Shown: positions 48,085 to 58,789, numbered from the stretch's first letter. The stretch: DNA of 64,000 nucleotides from Isoetes taiwanensis (GCA_021234155.1 JAJEKV010000053.1:348523-412522); one strand, 5' to 3'. Notes: generated from the letters alone by a model not told the origin. Translations and numbers: made by a program.

Positions 48085-48179
48085 TCCGGCGGCTACAAAA
48101 TATGCGTGCGAACTCTCAAACCAAAGCATATTCGATTGAACTCTGTTTAGCCAGTATTGCAAGTTCGGCATCTTTTGTT

Positions 48180-49600
48180 TTTGGCTTATCTCTCGTCGTA
48201 AAAAAGGCACCTTCCTCACACATCCCAGACTAACCACGTATCGGCCTCACATTTAGGACATTTGACGAATATTTCTCAATCTCACCTCCATGCCTATGGA
48301 TTGCCCTTCGAGCAACCCAAAAAGAAGTGGCTTGCATGAAACTTATAGATGAGAGTAAGGGCTATCCACTAGTAGCAGTGGAATCGTTTAAAACGGAGTT
48401 GAAATTTTCAAGTTATAGTGTTTCAAGTAAGTGCTATAAAAAATAACATAAACGAGCATAACTTGGGAATTTCAACTTTAATTTAGATAAATTTGATCTT
48501 GTTGGAAGACTTTATGTTAGTCTATAATGTTCATGAAGACGACTTTTGAATTTGAGGAGCAACAAAAACTTTATTACCATTTTTCTAAATATGCTCTTTA
48601 TTTGGAGGTTATTTTTGGGATTTTTGCAGACTTGAGGGGTATATTTAGAATTTTTCCCTATATTTTTATAAGTGAAATTTATAAAAATGCCCTTGTATAT
48701 TGCTTAAATTATGAAAATGCCCCTGTATTTTTCTAAATTATGGGAATATCCCTCCAACAATAAATACAACAGCTATTTTAGAGGATTTTACCGCATTCTA
48801 GTCCTAATCCAATTCTCGTTGTTCGGCCACACGTGCATTTTCTCTCCAAAATCATTCCTCCAAAATCGTCCTTCTCTCTAAAGTCTTCCTTATTACTAGA
48901 ATTTGACGTCAATATTCATTGTCCATTTTTCATGTTTCATTCTCAATTTTTTATATATGGAAAAAAAGCTTCGGAATTGGAAGGCAACAGAAGCTTTAGA
49001 ATGGGAAGGAAATAGTAGCTCCAGTATTGGAAGGAAATAGCTGTTACATGGCAATTCAAGTTAAAGGCACTCAGAATCTTGGATAAACCTGTAAGTTTTT
49101 GGCACTTTTTTTAGTTGTTTTAATCGTTTCTTGTACAGTAAAAACATAGTTAGCTTAGACAAATTTGCTTGATGCTGCGAATTTTCTCATTTTTGGCAAT
49201 TAGCATGGAATTGGTTAAGGGAAAGCTATTTGATACCTTGCTAGATCTTAAGAATGCAGTGCGATCACATGCCATATTGCAGATCATATGAATTCAAAGT
49301 GTAATTGCTGGCAGACCAAGATGCGAGATTAGTGCAGTAGGTGAGCATAAAAGAGATGGCTATGAACATAGTCAATGGGGATTACAAAAGAAGGTATAGA
49401 AAACTAAATGCCTGGTGTCTGAAACTGTTAGAAAGTAATCCAGAAAGTGAAGTAATCATCATTCATTTAAATTGGATTTATGTCTGTTCCAATAGCACGC
49501 CACTTTTGCATACCCTTTTTTCAATATAGTGTTGTGGTGCGTGACATGCTGTTTTGCAAGGTTGCAAATTTTTACATTATAGTAGTGGGTGGTTTAACAT
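48180..49600. other. Intergenic, AT-rich, no gene seen
   Basis: No supported frame. A few imperfect repeats of AATTGGAAGG(C/A)AA occur at 48,975-49,035. Nothing else is recognised. Confidence 0.4.
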
Positions 49601-49615
49601 TTTCTTGTTTTTGTG

Positions 49616-49750
49616 ACGCTCCCTGAATATATACGACCCCCGGTCGTATACATACGGGGACTTTCCCCTCCCACGGCGACCATCTCGCCATGAGCAGGGC
49701 CCTCCGTCTATCCCGGGCCATCTATGGAGAGATGCCCGAGTGAAGGACAC
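49616..49750 (+). repeat. Repeat X, copy 2, left part
   Basis: Matches 15,560-15,671 of copy 1, including CCCCTCCCACGGCGACC and the terminal GTGAAGGACAC. It is cut at 49,750 by the TIR of the 13.5-kb element and resumes at 63,300. Confidence 0.75.
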
Positions 49751-49782
49751 CATTAGGGCGGATTTGGGGTCTGAAAATGGCC
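49751..49782 (+). repeat. Left terminal inverted repeat, 32 bp
   Basis: CATTAGGGCGGATTTGGGGT continues through CTGAAAATGGCC at 49,782. It is the exact reverse complement of 63,268-63,299. Confidence 0.95.
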
Positions 49783-50273
49783 TCCTATCAGCCATTCCAC
49801 GTCATATTTCCGCTCCCTTTTTCCCATGCCACCTAGGATACCAAACTCTCATAATTACAGATTTGCTTGGAATATTCTTCCGGAATAAGGGGGATTGCAC
49901 ATTCATGGCGCCATATGTATTTAATTCTGTTGGTTGTCAGACGGACTGATGCAACACGTGGCGCTTCTAAAATGCCACTTGCATTATAGCATACCGGCAA
50001 CTCATGACGGTGTCTCTTGGTAAGCGTGCGCGTCACCGCCTTCTACATTTCAAAATTTGAATGTGTAGGTTGAAGCTTTGTATCAGATCAGACTTTCATT
50101 TCGAGGTCTTTGGGCGCGCTTGCTTTAACCGATCTTCACTTCATCCTAATCTACGGGCTTCCCCCCCTACAATTCGAAATTTGAATTTGCTTAATGTATA
50201 AAAGCATGGATTGTAGGAGAATGGACTTTTCGATTTCCATATGCACGTTGCAAATTTCAAAACGAAGTTAGTG
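49775..50273 (+). repeat. Left subterminal repeat, copy 1
   Basis: Begins inside the TIR (AAAATGGCCTCCTATCAGCC) and runs to GTTGCAAATTTCAAAACGA. It is repeated in direct orientation at 51,742-52,260 with about 90 percent identity apart from indels, the largest being about 70 bp present only in copy 2 (51,960-52,030). It includes ATGGCGCCATATGTATTTAA and CTTGCATTATAGCATACCGG. Non-coding. Confidence 0.9.
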
Positions 50274-50567
50274 CGGACGTTCGGCTCACATGAAGTTTAA
50301 TTGTGTTGGGGCATAAAAATACCACACCTTGATTTTTAAGGCCGTGCGATCTACTACAAAATATGGAAGTTGCTTGTTGTCAAATTAAACTTAAACACAA
50401 GTGAGGGTCGGCACTTACGTGGTTTTCTCGAGGAGGGTTTGGAGTATTTTTTTTTTTTTTAAATCCCAATTATCGACATAGTGTGGACGTAGCATCTTGG
50501 TATTAAATAGTATGTTAAATTCGAATTATATCGGTGTTCATTTTCAGGTTAAACTCAAATCATATAG

Positions 50568-50676
50568 GTTTAGGAATAAGGTTAAAAAAGGAAGATATTG
50601 GATATTTAGGAATAAGGTTAAAAAAGGAAGATATTGGATATTTAGGTATAAGGTTAAAAAGGAAGATATTAGATAT
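50568..50676 (+). repeat. 36-bp tandem repeat, three copies
   Basis: The unit TTAGGAATAAGGTTAAAAAA plus GGAAGATATTGGATAT occurs three times in a row, the last with small changes. It lies in the presumed promoter region of the acidic-protein gene at 50,866. Confidence 0.9.
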
Positions 50677-50865
50677 GGCTCAAATTTGAGATATGCACAT
50701 AATGGCATGTAATGATGGTTGATAGGATTGGAATACGAATCATTCCTACGATTTTCACGTCTAATCCAGCCTATATCTATTCCAGCCTAGATTGGCGCCC
50801 ATTCTCCCCCCAATCTCCGCCCAATCTTCGCTAGATCCTCCGCCCAATTTCTCTAGTCCATCGCC

Positions 50866-51296
50866 ATGAAGAGATCAGCTACGGAAGAGCCGGAGGTGTC
50901 CTCCAAGAGGCGCCTATTACGGCTGGAAGAGGTGTTCCCTCTGCAGTTCCCTCCGCTGCCCACGGTTCTTGCTCTGAATGCCTCTGATTCCTCTGATTCC
51001 TCTGATTCCTTTGACGAGGAATCAGAGAATGAGGAATCAGAGGAAATTTCGGAGCAGGAGTTCATCACAGGTGTTCTTGAAGGCTGGATAGGAGATTCTT
51101 CAGAAAATGAGTGGTCTACCGACGGAGAAGAAGCCGAAGATGATGAAGAAGATGAAGAAGTTGAAGACGAATCCGCTGACTTCGAGGAGCTCATGGCGTT
51201 AGTTCATGGTACATGCATGTTTTCTTTCTTTTCTTAAGCATTCAACTAACGGTTATTTTTTTTTTTTTTTTTGCAGATGGTGAAGCAGATGAATGA
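50866..51296 (+). CDS. Small acidic nuclear-type protein, two exons, intact
   Basis: Exon 1 50,866-51,208 and exon 2 51,277-51,296 splice (ATG|GTACAT; a long T tract then GCAG) to 120 residues ending DGEADE. The N-terminus MKRSATEEPEVSSKRRLLRL has a bipartite basic cluster usable as a nuclear signal. The middle has tandem SSDSSDS-type serine/aspartate repeats, and the C-terminus is dominated by Glu/Asp runs. Such composition is seen in histone chaperones and acidic chromatin proteins, but there is no specific domain, so function is unassigned. It is the only gene of the element that reads without a frameshift. It lies between the two direct subterminal repeats. Confidence 0.65.
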
Positions 51297-51741
51297 AATT
51301 TGTTAGGGCAGAGCACCTCTTATTTTTTTTCCTTGTTCTTAGCCTCCAGCTTGCCTCCAGCTTCTTACCATATGACTGCAAGCCTCCGGGCATTTAAATT
51401 TACAAAATGATGTAAAGCCATACGGCCATAAAAAAATTTGAATGTAAAAAGTTTTTGCTTCTAATTCCATTTGAATACCTAACTTTTTTTTTACTGTACA
51501 TGTGTTACCACTCTTAAGTACATAAGTCATTATCCCTTTTCAAAGAGCATATTATTTTTTCAAGGATCACACCAAGCTTAATAGTACATATGCAACAAAA
51601 ATGGAACACACTAAATTCGCATCGTGTGATCCACTTTCTTATTTGTTGTCAAATTAAAATTAAACACAAGTCCCTCATCAATAGTCTCCCATTTGCATAT
51701 AAAATATCTATCATTCCAAGTTATATTATGTTTTATGAACT
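51297..51741. other. Spacer after the acidic-protein gene
   Basis: No coding. The phrase TTGTTGTCAAATTAAA(A/C)TTA (51,641-51,660) repeats one at about 50,377-50,396, so copies of the same sequence also bracket the gene just inside the subterminal repeats. Confidence 0.5.
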
Positions 51742-52260
51742 AAAATGGCCTCCTATCAGCCATTCCACATCATATTTCCGCCCTTTTTTCCCCCGCCGAT
51801 TTGCTTGGAATATTCTCCCGGAATAAGGGGAATCGCGATATCTATGGCGCCATATGTATTTAATTCGTTGGTTGTCGACAGATTGACTTAACACGTGGCG
51901 CTTCTAAAAAGCCACTTGCATTATAGCATACCGGCAACTCATGACGGTGTCTCTTGGTTTGTCAGATACCAATCATGCGCATCACCGATTCTTGTCTTGC
52001 CCTATTTTCATTTAGAGTCCATTCCCGCCTTCTACATTTCAAAATTTGAATGTGTAGGTTGAAGCTTTGTATTAGACTTTTCGTTTTTGGCTGCGATTGC
52101 GCCTTAAAAGTTAAAGAAAGGGATCTTTACTTCATCCCAATACAGGCTTCCCGCCCCTACAATTGAATTTTGAATTTGCTTTTGTATAAAAGCATGGATT
52201 GTAGGAGAATGGACTTTTCGATTCCATATGCACGTTGCAAATTTCAAAAACGAGGTTAGT
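51742..52260 (+). repeat. Left subterminal repeat, copy 2
   Basis: Direct copy of 49,775-50,273. It starts with the last bases of the TIR (AAAATGGCC), as if an element end had been duplicated inward, and leads up to the large plus-strand gene at 52,345. Confidence 0.9.
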
Positions 52261-52344
52261 ATGGGTGAGCCTCAAAACGAATTTAATTTGGGGCATACAA
52301 ATTGTACACATTCATTTTCGTAGGATGCGATCGATCCACGCGGT

Positions 52345-54672
52345 ATGGAAGCTCCAAATGATGTGTGGATAAGGATCCAACTGACTCAGGAATATGCTCC
52401 AGTCATCAATCGCAAAAAAGGAGGTCTAAAAAATAAAAACTTAGACCTCGACATGTTGCGTCTTGCAGGCTCAAAAAGTGTCGACATCTGGGCGGATGGC
52501 AGTTTATATCATTGGATCCGTTGAGTGGCAAGAAACCGTCATTTCGGGACGTTTCAAGTTTAGTCCGATTTTGTGGTGACGGTAACTCTGGCCTCTTGGG
52601 ATATTGTGAGAGATTGAGAGAGGATGAAGGCATTCGGAATCGAATACAGTTCCTTGAGATGAGCTGCTTCCGATTGTCACAAGAGAATTATAACTTAAAC
52701 CAGCAGCTCTTTTTTCTCTCGCTTCATTACTCCACTGTGATGAAGGAAAGGAATGACGGCTTGAGGAGGGAAACTTCTTTGAGATACGAAGTGGACAAGT
52801 CCAAATTGGTGATAGGGCAGCTGCAAGAAAAGACCCAAGAGCTTGAAAGAGCAAACTTTGGGCTTCAATGTAGGTTAAAGAATTTGAAGAAAACACCCCT
52901 TGGCTTGTGAGAAAGGAAGAAGCATTATCGACCGATAGAGGAACTGAAGTTTGGATCAGGTGCATTCAGACCAGTGGTCACGGCCACAAGGTCCGTTTAC
53001 AACACTAGCAAAGGCCGGTTAAGATCTAGGGAAACTAGAAGCAATCTTGGTTACGTAGTGAAGAACCTAGCGACGAGCAGGGGAGATAGTGGACATGATT
53101 TGTCAGCCCCTACAACTCTCCTCTCAAGAAGATGGTATTGGAAATGGTACTAGGGGAGATCTACAAGAAGTTAGAAGCGATAGATGTACTGACCGTTTGT
53201 GATGATGTAGGCATCGAAGAGGCTTGGTTACCGTTCTCTATTCAAGCCATTCCACTAAGCGTTGAAAAGAATGGGCACAAAAAGTATTCGCTCCACGTCC
53301 ACAAATTGTCGAGAATACAAGGGTTACTAGGACAAAGATGGTGTATGCCATATTAGGAGAGATGCACCACGTTGAATGTGTTGGTCCTGCCATAGCCATA
53401 AAAGATAAGAATGGCAAGGATTGTTGTGATATAGTTGGAATGAATGAACGCAATAATCTTTGGGTTGACCTGGTTACTCTCTTACAATTCCTTGTCAAAT
53501 ATTATGACTTAATGATTCTGCGTAAAACTAATGGTGAGATTGAAGTTTGCATAAAATTGGATGAAATGGAACTGACCAAGTTTGAGAAGTATGAGAGGGT
53601 ATCCGTTGTCATCATGAATAGAGCAATTGAGAATGCAATTGCACATGCTAAATCAAAGAGCAACAAGAATAATAAAAAAGATGTAGAGGTGACGGACGAG
53701 GAGAAGAAGCGTGCGGAAAAATGGTTCTCATGTCAATCTAAAGATGACACCTGGTGGTTAGGTCTCTTTAAAGTTCAGAAAGAAACCCATGAGGTATTGA
53801 AATGGGTGTTCAATCAAACTGACATCCCGAGTCTAATATCTAGATTCGAGGGAGGGGAAAAATTGCAAGTAGATCACTATGGATCTTACAAAGTAATTTT
53901 TCACTTGGCATCTGATTTAAAAACGAGAAAGCAATGTACAACATAAGTGGAGGAGGACAAGGAACATGCAAAAGTTGTGCATCTTTGCAATCATGCAAGG
54001 AAGTCAAATCTTGGGAAGACTGTTTCAACCTTGTCCCTTAACCAAGCAAATGCTTCTAATAGAGGAGAAGAAGATCCCAAGTTCCATGGCATTTTCCCCA
54101 TTCCATTAGAGAGGGTTCATATATCGCACTTTGCACGGCTTTTGTGAGAATCATCGACAAGATGATATTTTTGAGTCGCGCAGATTCGTGTGGAACATTT
54201 CAGACAAGAAGAGAAGAGAGGAAGGAATTCGTAGAGTTGAACATGTTCTATCGAAGCAGGTTTGCATGGTGGCAATGTAAGATTAGAGCTTTCGATGAGA
54301 AACGGGCGGGGAAGAACAAGTGTGCCTCAGAAGGTGTCAATTGAGGGGTGAAAGCTCGACGCTTCATAAAGAATCATAGAGAGGCTCACGAACGGAAACC
54401 GGATGGGAGAAAAGGTCTATGAATTTGGAAAATTTTTGGTTGATGCGGAGCAGGACCCGCCTGAGATGGCGTTCGCTGGCATTGAGGAAAAAAAGCATGG
54501 GATGCATTGTCTGAATTGTTCCCATACATTGAGAGAATGGACCTCACAAGAGAAGATGAAATGTTCGTGCAAGTTTAATAACAAATTTATTAAAGCTTTC
54601 ATAGACGATGGGGAGAGAGTGAAGTCACGCACTACTTGCACATCTTTTGGGCTCATGCACCTTGGTTTTTAG
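52345..54672 (+). pseudogene. Large decayed gene, candidate transposase of the 13.5-kb element
   Basis: From ATG 52,345 (MEAPNDVWIRIQLTQEYAPV) the frame shifts near 52,510. It then reads a coiled coil (52,512-52,910: EKTQELERANFGLQ), shifts again through 53,132-53,356, and opens the longest part, 53,338-53,946. That part ends YKVIFHLASDLKTRK, and after another shift near 53,930 continues with a cysteine cluster C-KSCASLQSC. Further shifted pieces include PIPLERVHI (about 54,100), FVWNISDKKRREEG and LHGGNVRLEL (54,190-54,290), and PQKVSIEG at about 54,335 followed by an in-frame stop. The order DLK...C-C...PxxLxRVH...LHGGNV recalls large uncharacterised transposon-associated proteins of plants, but I cannot name the family. 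Size, position and lack of another candidate make it the likely transposase. At least five frameshifts or stops are visible. Confidence 0.5.
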
Positions 54673-55017
54673 GAAGTATGGAAGCCTAGCAAGTGTGGAG
54701 TGCACAAGGCATGGAGAAGTCGCGATAAACAAGCTAAAATAGCCTTTCATCGTAACACACTCAAAGAGGGGGTGGAAATGTGGGAACCAACCCTCTAAGA
54801 CGGATGACATAGTGGTTTTATAGAAGGGCGATGGCTAAACACGACAAGAAGGTCGCTTTAAGGAGCAACCCGTAAGTCGTAAACACCATTGGCATAATGT
54901 CAAGAGAAAACGGAAAGTTGCTTGGCAAAATTCTAGGGCCCCACTAGCATCGCGAACAAGTGGAGATCTAAGAGACAAAGAATCGGTAAAAAAGTATACT
55001 TGTAATGTGTAGCATGT

Positions 55018-55078
55018 TCACACGACGCCAAGTACTTGCCTCCAACCTTGTTTGCACAAACCAGTTGGCGTCGTGTGA
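55018..55078. promoter_or_regulatory. Palindromic module 1
   Basis: TCACACGACGCCAA (55,018-55,031) pairs with TTGGCGTCGTGTGA (55,065-55,078). It lies between the 3' ends of the convergent candidate-transposase gene and the first minus-strand gene. Confidence 0.85.
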
Positions 55079-55171
55079 TCTTATTTTATGAACAGTGGAG
55101 TTCGCTATTGCTTGCATTTATGTGGCTTCGGCGTAGGCCGTGTGAAGCTTTACAAGATAATAAAAAAAGGG

Positions 55172-55692
55172 TTACTTTTGATTAAAGTTGTGAAAGATGT
55201 TACATTGAAAAACAAAATACAACGACTCATTGTTGCTCCAGTGCGAGCTCTTCTTCATTATCTTCATCATCATCATCAGCTCCGCCCTCGTCTTCGTCTT
55301 CATCTCTTCCCTCAAGCGAGCAATCACCCTATCCAAACGTTCCTCCAATCTGTCCACCATCTCTTTGTACATGTCCCGCTCGTCCCAATAGCACAACGTG
55401 TTCTTCTGCCTGAATTAGCATCCTCGTTGCCGTCATAACCACCTCGGTGCAGTTGTTGGGGCATGTCATCCTGTCGAGCCTTCTATTCAACCGCCTGATT
55501 TGCCTCTCGGCTACGAAGCATGAGAAAGTTGAATTCATTCTCTTCTTCTTTCTCGCTGAATTGTAACGGCGTTTTTCCTTTAGAAGATCATCTTGCTCCT
55601 TCAACCTCTTCATTAGAACACCCAACACTATGTCGGAAGGGAGTTCTATCCTCTTTATTTTCCCTTATCGCGGTTGAGGATGTAGAGGCCAT
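55172..55692 (-). pseudogene. MASS-type small protein, paralog C, with coiled coil
   Basis: Starts MASTSSTAIRENKEDRT at 55,692. The frame shifts near 55,625 to read VLGVLMKRLKEQDDLLKEKR and a basic, glutamine-poor helix, then shifts again near 55,380 to YKEMVDRLEERLDRVIARL. A TATA box (TATAAATT, minus, 55,789-55,796) lies about 100 bases upstream and a palindromic module at 55,931-55,992 beyond it. The VxMKRxKExxD motif relates it to paralogs E and F downstream. The heptad pattern suggests dimerisation. Function unknown. Confidence 0.5.
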
Positions 55693-55930
55693 AGATGACA
55701 AATGGGAGGGACGTTAAGATTATAGAAGTGAGGAGCAAAGACTCTAACCGGGCGGAAGGAGCACAATGCAAGGACCTCAATTTATACATATTAGCGCTTG
55801 AACATATTAAACACACTTTCGGCCGGCCGCGACGCGTGTCGAGCCGGATTCTCATCGGGTTGTCCGCTAGAACACATTAATGGTACCGTCCATTTGGAAC
55901 ACATTAATAACTATTCTAACTACATCAGAT

Positions 55931-55992
55931 ATCACACCACGCTGAAATCGCACACGAGCTTTAAAACCCTATGAAGGGTTTCGCCGTGTGAT
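55931..55992. promoter_or_regulatory. Palindromic module 2
   Basis: ATCACACCACGCTGAAA at the left and TTCGCCGTGTGAT at the right form a diverged version of the common half-site. It lies about 135 bp upstream of the TATA box of paralog C. Confidence 0.7.
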
Positions 55993-56149
55993 CTCCGCTC
56001 TTGTCATTCTCTACCACGGATATTGAAAATTAAAAATAGGAAACGTAATATTCGCACATTTGTCAAAAACTTTTCCCATTGAGAAATAAAACCATTACAA
56101 ACATTAAAAAACGGGCCCCTCTAGGAGGAGCCCGATGCCTATGATCGCC

Positions 56150-56560
56150 GGGCAAGCTCTTCCCCGGAGGGCGGTGATAATTTTTTTTCTGCTCCTCCAA
56201 CATGATTGCCCGCCCGCTAGAACCACGTTCTCATATTCCGCAACCTTATCTTCCCCGCCATCGAAGTTGGGCTCGGGCAGCCTCTCGCTCGATTGCGGCC
56301 CTAAGCTCTCTTGAGGTTATATCTCGTGGCGGGCGCAATGCGTGGTCTAAGGCAGCCCACTGATTGTCGCAAGCATTAAAATCATCTCCCAGAAGGCGGC
56401 CTTTTCCTCCGGCCGCCGCAACCAGCTTGGGGACATCTTCATCATTCTTTTTCTTTTAGAAGGCGGATCCGTTCCTAAAACAAAGACGAATATTCTGAAT
56501 TTCCTTGACCAAAACTTGAGACAAGATCTCAAGGAGGGATGGAACCGAGCTGGAGGCCAT
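56150..56560 (-). pseudogene. MASS-type small protein, paralog D (degenerate)
   Basis: ATG 56,560 opens MASSSVPSLLEILSQVLVKE, which stops after 34 codons. Shifted frames downstream keep coding character (GKGRLLGDDFNACDNQWAAL, then DHALRPPRDITSRELRAAIE). The TATA box TATATAAA lies at 56,653-56,660 on the minus strand. Position, orientation, the MASSS start and promoter layout match paralogs C, E and F. The body similarity is weaker. Confidence 0.4.
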
Positions 56561-57004
56561 TGAAAGTGATGGGAGAACGGGAGAGATAGCTGAGGGCGGA
56601 TGTGGTAGAACAGGAGATGGCGGATAGGAGAAGACAAAGGCCTCCGACGCTTTTTATATAGAAACTAGAGATACGTTGGAATCTACGGTTTGAAAATACC
56701 GATAAAGTTGTGTAATAATCCCACGAGGCTTAAATTATAGCATGCAATTAGGCAACGGTAGCCTATGTTCGCATCATGGGATCCGGCCATATCCTAGTCG
56801 CATCTTTGATGCGGTGTTATTGTGGCGGCAAGATGCCACGCCCTTGGCATGACGTTGTCATCCACAAAGCCACGATGTGAATAGACGTTGTCATCCACAT
56901 GCAAATTCAAGATTTACCCGCAAGTTATCACATAATCTAGCTAGATATTTGTGTTACATATACTTTTCCATTAATAAATTAGGAATTTATACATACAACG
57001 AGGT

Positions 57005-57071
57005 ATCATACGACGCGAAATCCATTGATTGCTACCTAATTGCAAGAATGGCATTTCGCGGCCGTGGTGAT
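57005..57071. promoter_or_regulatory. Palindromic module 3
   Basis: ATCATACGACGCGAAA pairs with TTTCGCGGCCGTGGTGAT. It is a mutated duplicate of module 5, with which it shares the loop CCATTGATTGCTACCTAATT. Confidence 0.8.
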
Positions 57072-57139
57072 CTTTTAATAAAACAAAACAAGAGAACAGA
57101 TAGAAGCAAGAAACAGAGCAAATTTTTCTTTGAAACAAA

Positions 57140-57518
57140 AAATATATATACAATGGCTACGGATCTTCATGATCCTGTAGCTGAAGCCGTAAAGCTGCGT
57201 TCTCATCCTCCGCAGACTCGAAGCTTCTTCTCCATATCTTTCTAGCGCTGCGAAATATTGTGTGCGATTAAAATCGCCTCGACCCTACGGGCTATTGGCC
57301 CTCGGCACTGGTTAATGTTGCCGCGAACTCAAGGTCTCGCTCATGCAAAGAGACCCCTCGTGAATTCTAACTGTCCACCGCCTCCATCTTCTCGGCGACG
57401 AGGCGAACGGTTGTTTTTTTTCGTCGTGAACCTCCTTGAATCTCTTCATCACCACGGCAAAGGGTGATGTCCGCGGGTAGCACCGGGCCGCTATTTCGGA
57501 GGAGGATGAAGATGCCAT
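57140..57518 (-). pseudogene. MASS-type small protein, paralog E
   Basis: ATG 57,518 begins MASSSSSEIAARCYPRTSPF and continues VVMKRFKEVHDEKKQPFASS, open to about 57,312. Homology with paralog F continues further in shifted frames. The TATA box TATAAATA lies at 57,617-57,624 with palindromic module 4 only 25 bp upstream. The VMKRFKExHDE helix is the family signature. Function unknown. Confidence 0.5.
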
Positions 57519-57648
57519 CGAGGAGAAGCGGAGGCGGAAGGCGGAAGGGGGAGAAGATGAGCAGAAGGCGGAAGGCGGAAGAGGATCGGAGGTCGAAGGC
57601 AAGATAGAAGGTCTTCTATTTATAACAGGGATTTCATAGTAGCTTGAG

Positions 57649-57710
57649 TCACACGACGCGAAGGATGCCGTGGGTCAGGAAAATGGACCGTTACTTCTCG
57701 CGTCGTGTGA
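57649..57710. promoter_or_regulatory. Palindromic module 4
   Basis: TCACACGACGCGAA and TTCTCGCGTCGTGTGA flank a 30-bp loop. It sits immediately upstream of the TATA box of paralog E. Confidence 0.85.
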
Positions 57711-57872
57711 GGAAAAAGGACCGTTATTTCTTCTAACGTCTTTTCTTCCAGAGAAAGCTCGTGTGATAATTTTTATTGATAATTTCGGTGATACAATCTA
57801 TACATAAGTAATTTTACTGATACATAACTAAAGATAGAACTTCTCATTGAAGCAAAATAGAACGGCATGGAG

Positions 57873-57937
57873 ATCACACGACGCGAAATCCATTGATTGC
57901 TACCTAATTGCAAGCAAGGCATTTCGCGTCGTGTGAT
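57873..57937. promoter_or_regulatory. Palindromic module 5 (best conserved)
   Basis: ATCACACGACGCGAAA (57,873-57,888) and TTTCGCGTCGTGTGAT (57,922-57,937) are perfect 16-bp inverted repeats around a 33-bp loop. This is the reference form of the module. Confidence 0.95.
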
Positions 57938-58019
57938 ATTTTAATAAAACAGAACATACATTGGAACAACAGGATAGATAGAAGCAAAAAATAGAGAAAA
58001 CTTTTCTTTGAAGCAAAAA

Positions 58020-58441
58020 ATAGATAGATACAACGGCTAGGGATCTTCATGATCCTCTAGCTGATTTTCATGTCCCCCGCAATTGAAGCCGTAAGGTCAG
58101 CGTTCTCATCCTCCGCAGCCGGAGCTTCTTCTCCATATCTTCTAAGGCCCGCGAAATCATGTGAGCACTTTCAAACCGCCGACGACTGCTGGGCTCGCCC
58201 TCTTGGTACATGGCTTAATGTTTCCCGAGCTCAGCGTCGCCTTCGTCGCGGCCCGGCTCCCTCGTGAAGGCTAATCGCCGACCCGCCTCATTGTTCTCGG
58301 GCGACGGCGAGGCGGTTGTTTTCATCATGGATCTCCTTGAATCTCTTCATCACCCTTTGCAAGGGTGATGTCCGCAGCAGCTCGGGGCTGGGGAGTGCTA
58401 TCTTGGCGTGGTCGCTTGCTAGAGGAAGATGATGATGCCAT
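58020..58441 (-). pseudogene. MASS-type small protein, paralog F
   Basis: ATG 58,441 begins MASSSSSSKRPRQDSTPQPR. One base off frame the copy reads RTSPLQRVMKRFKEIHDENN, aligned to paralog E, so a frameshift near 58,385 breaks it. The TATA box TATAAATA is at 58,528-58,535, with module 6 eight bp upstream. Confidence 0.5.
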
Positions 58442-58542
58442 GGGGAGCAGAAGGTGGAAGGCGGAAGCCGGAAGTAGAAGATGAGCGAAGGGAAGGCGAT
58501 CGGAGGTCGGCGTGGACATCGGTCTTCTATTTATAACATGAG

Positions 58543-58572
58543 TCACACGAAGTTGCTTCTCGCGTCGTGTGA
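58543..58572. promoter_or_regulatory. Palindromic module 6 (short loop)
   Basis: TCACACGAAG and CTTCTCGCGTCGTGTGA with almost no loop. It is the counterpart of module 4 after deletion of the loop, next to the TATA box of paralog F. Confidence 0.8.
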
Positions 58573-58627
58573 GGAATAAATAAATTAATTGTTTTTTCCA
58601 ATAATATTTCATTTCTTCGAGATAGAT

Positions 58628-58692
58628 ATCACACGACGCCGAAAACCTAGATATGATGTAAAATCGGACTTATGTATTTGGCGTGATGTGAA
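58628..58692. promoter_or_regulatory. Palindromic module 7
   Basis: ATCACACGACGCCGAAAA at the left and TTGGCGTGATGTGA at the right, diverged in the right arm. It lies between paralog F and the 3' end of the next minus-strand gene. Confidence 0.8.
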
Positions 58693-58789
58693 TAAATACA
58701 AATAAAATAATTTTTATTAGGAATTTCGGAAGGACAACTGTACATAAATAATTTTACCGATACAAGTTGGAAAACATATAACTTCCAAT

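Larger units (their letters stand above)
57005..58572 (-). repeat. Tandem duplication, two gene units about 870 bp apart
   Basis: 57,005-57,710 and 57,873-58,572 are diverged direct copies. Each runs palindrome, AATAAAAC-rich 3' region, gene body, TATA box, palindrome. Shared landmarks include CTTTGAA(A/G)CAAAAAATA, GATCTTCATGATCCT, TTCTCATCCTCCGCAG and GGTCTTCTATTTATAACA. Differences and separate indels show the duplication is older than the one in gypsy element 2. Confidence 0.85.
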
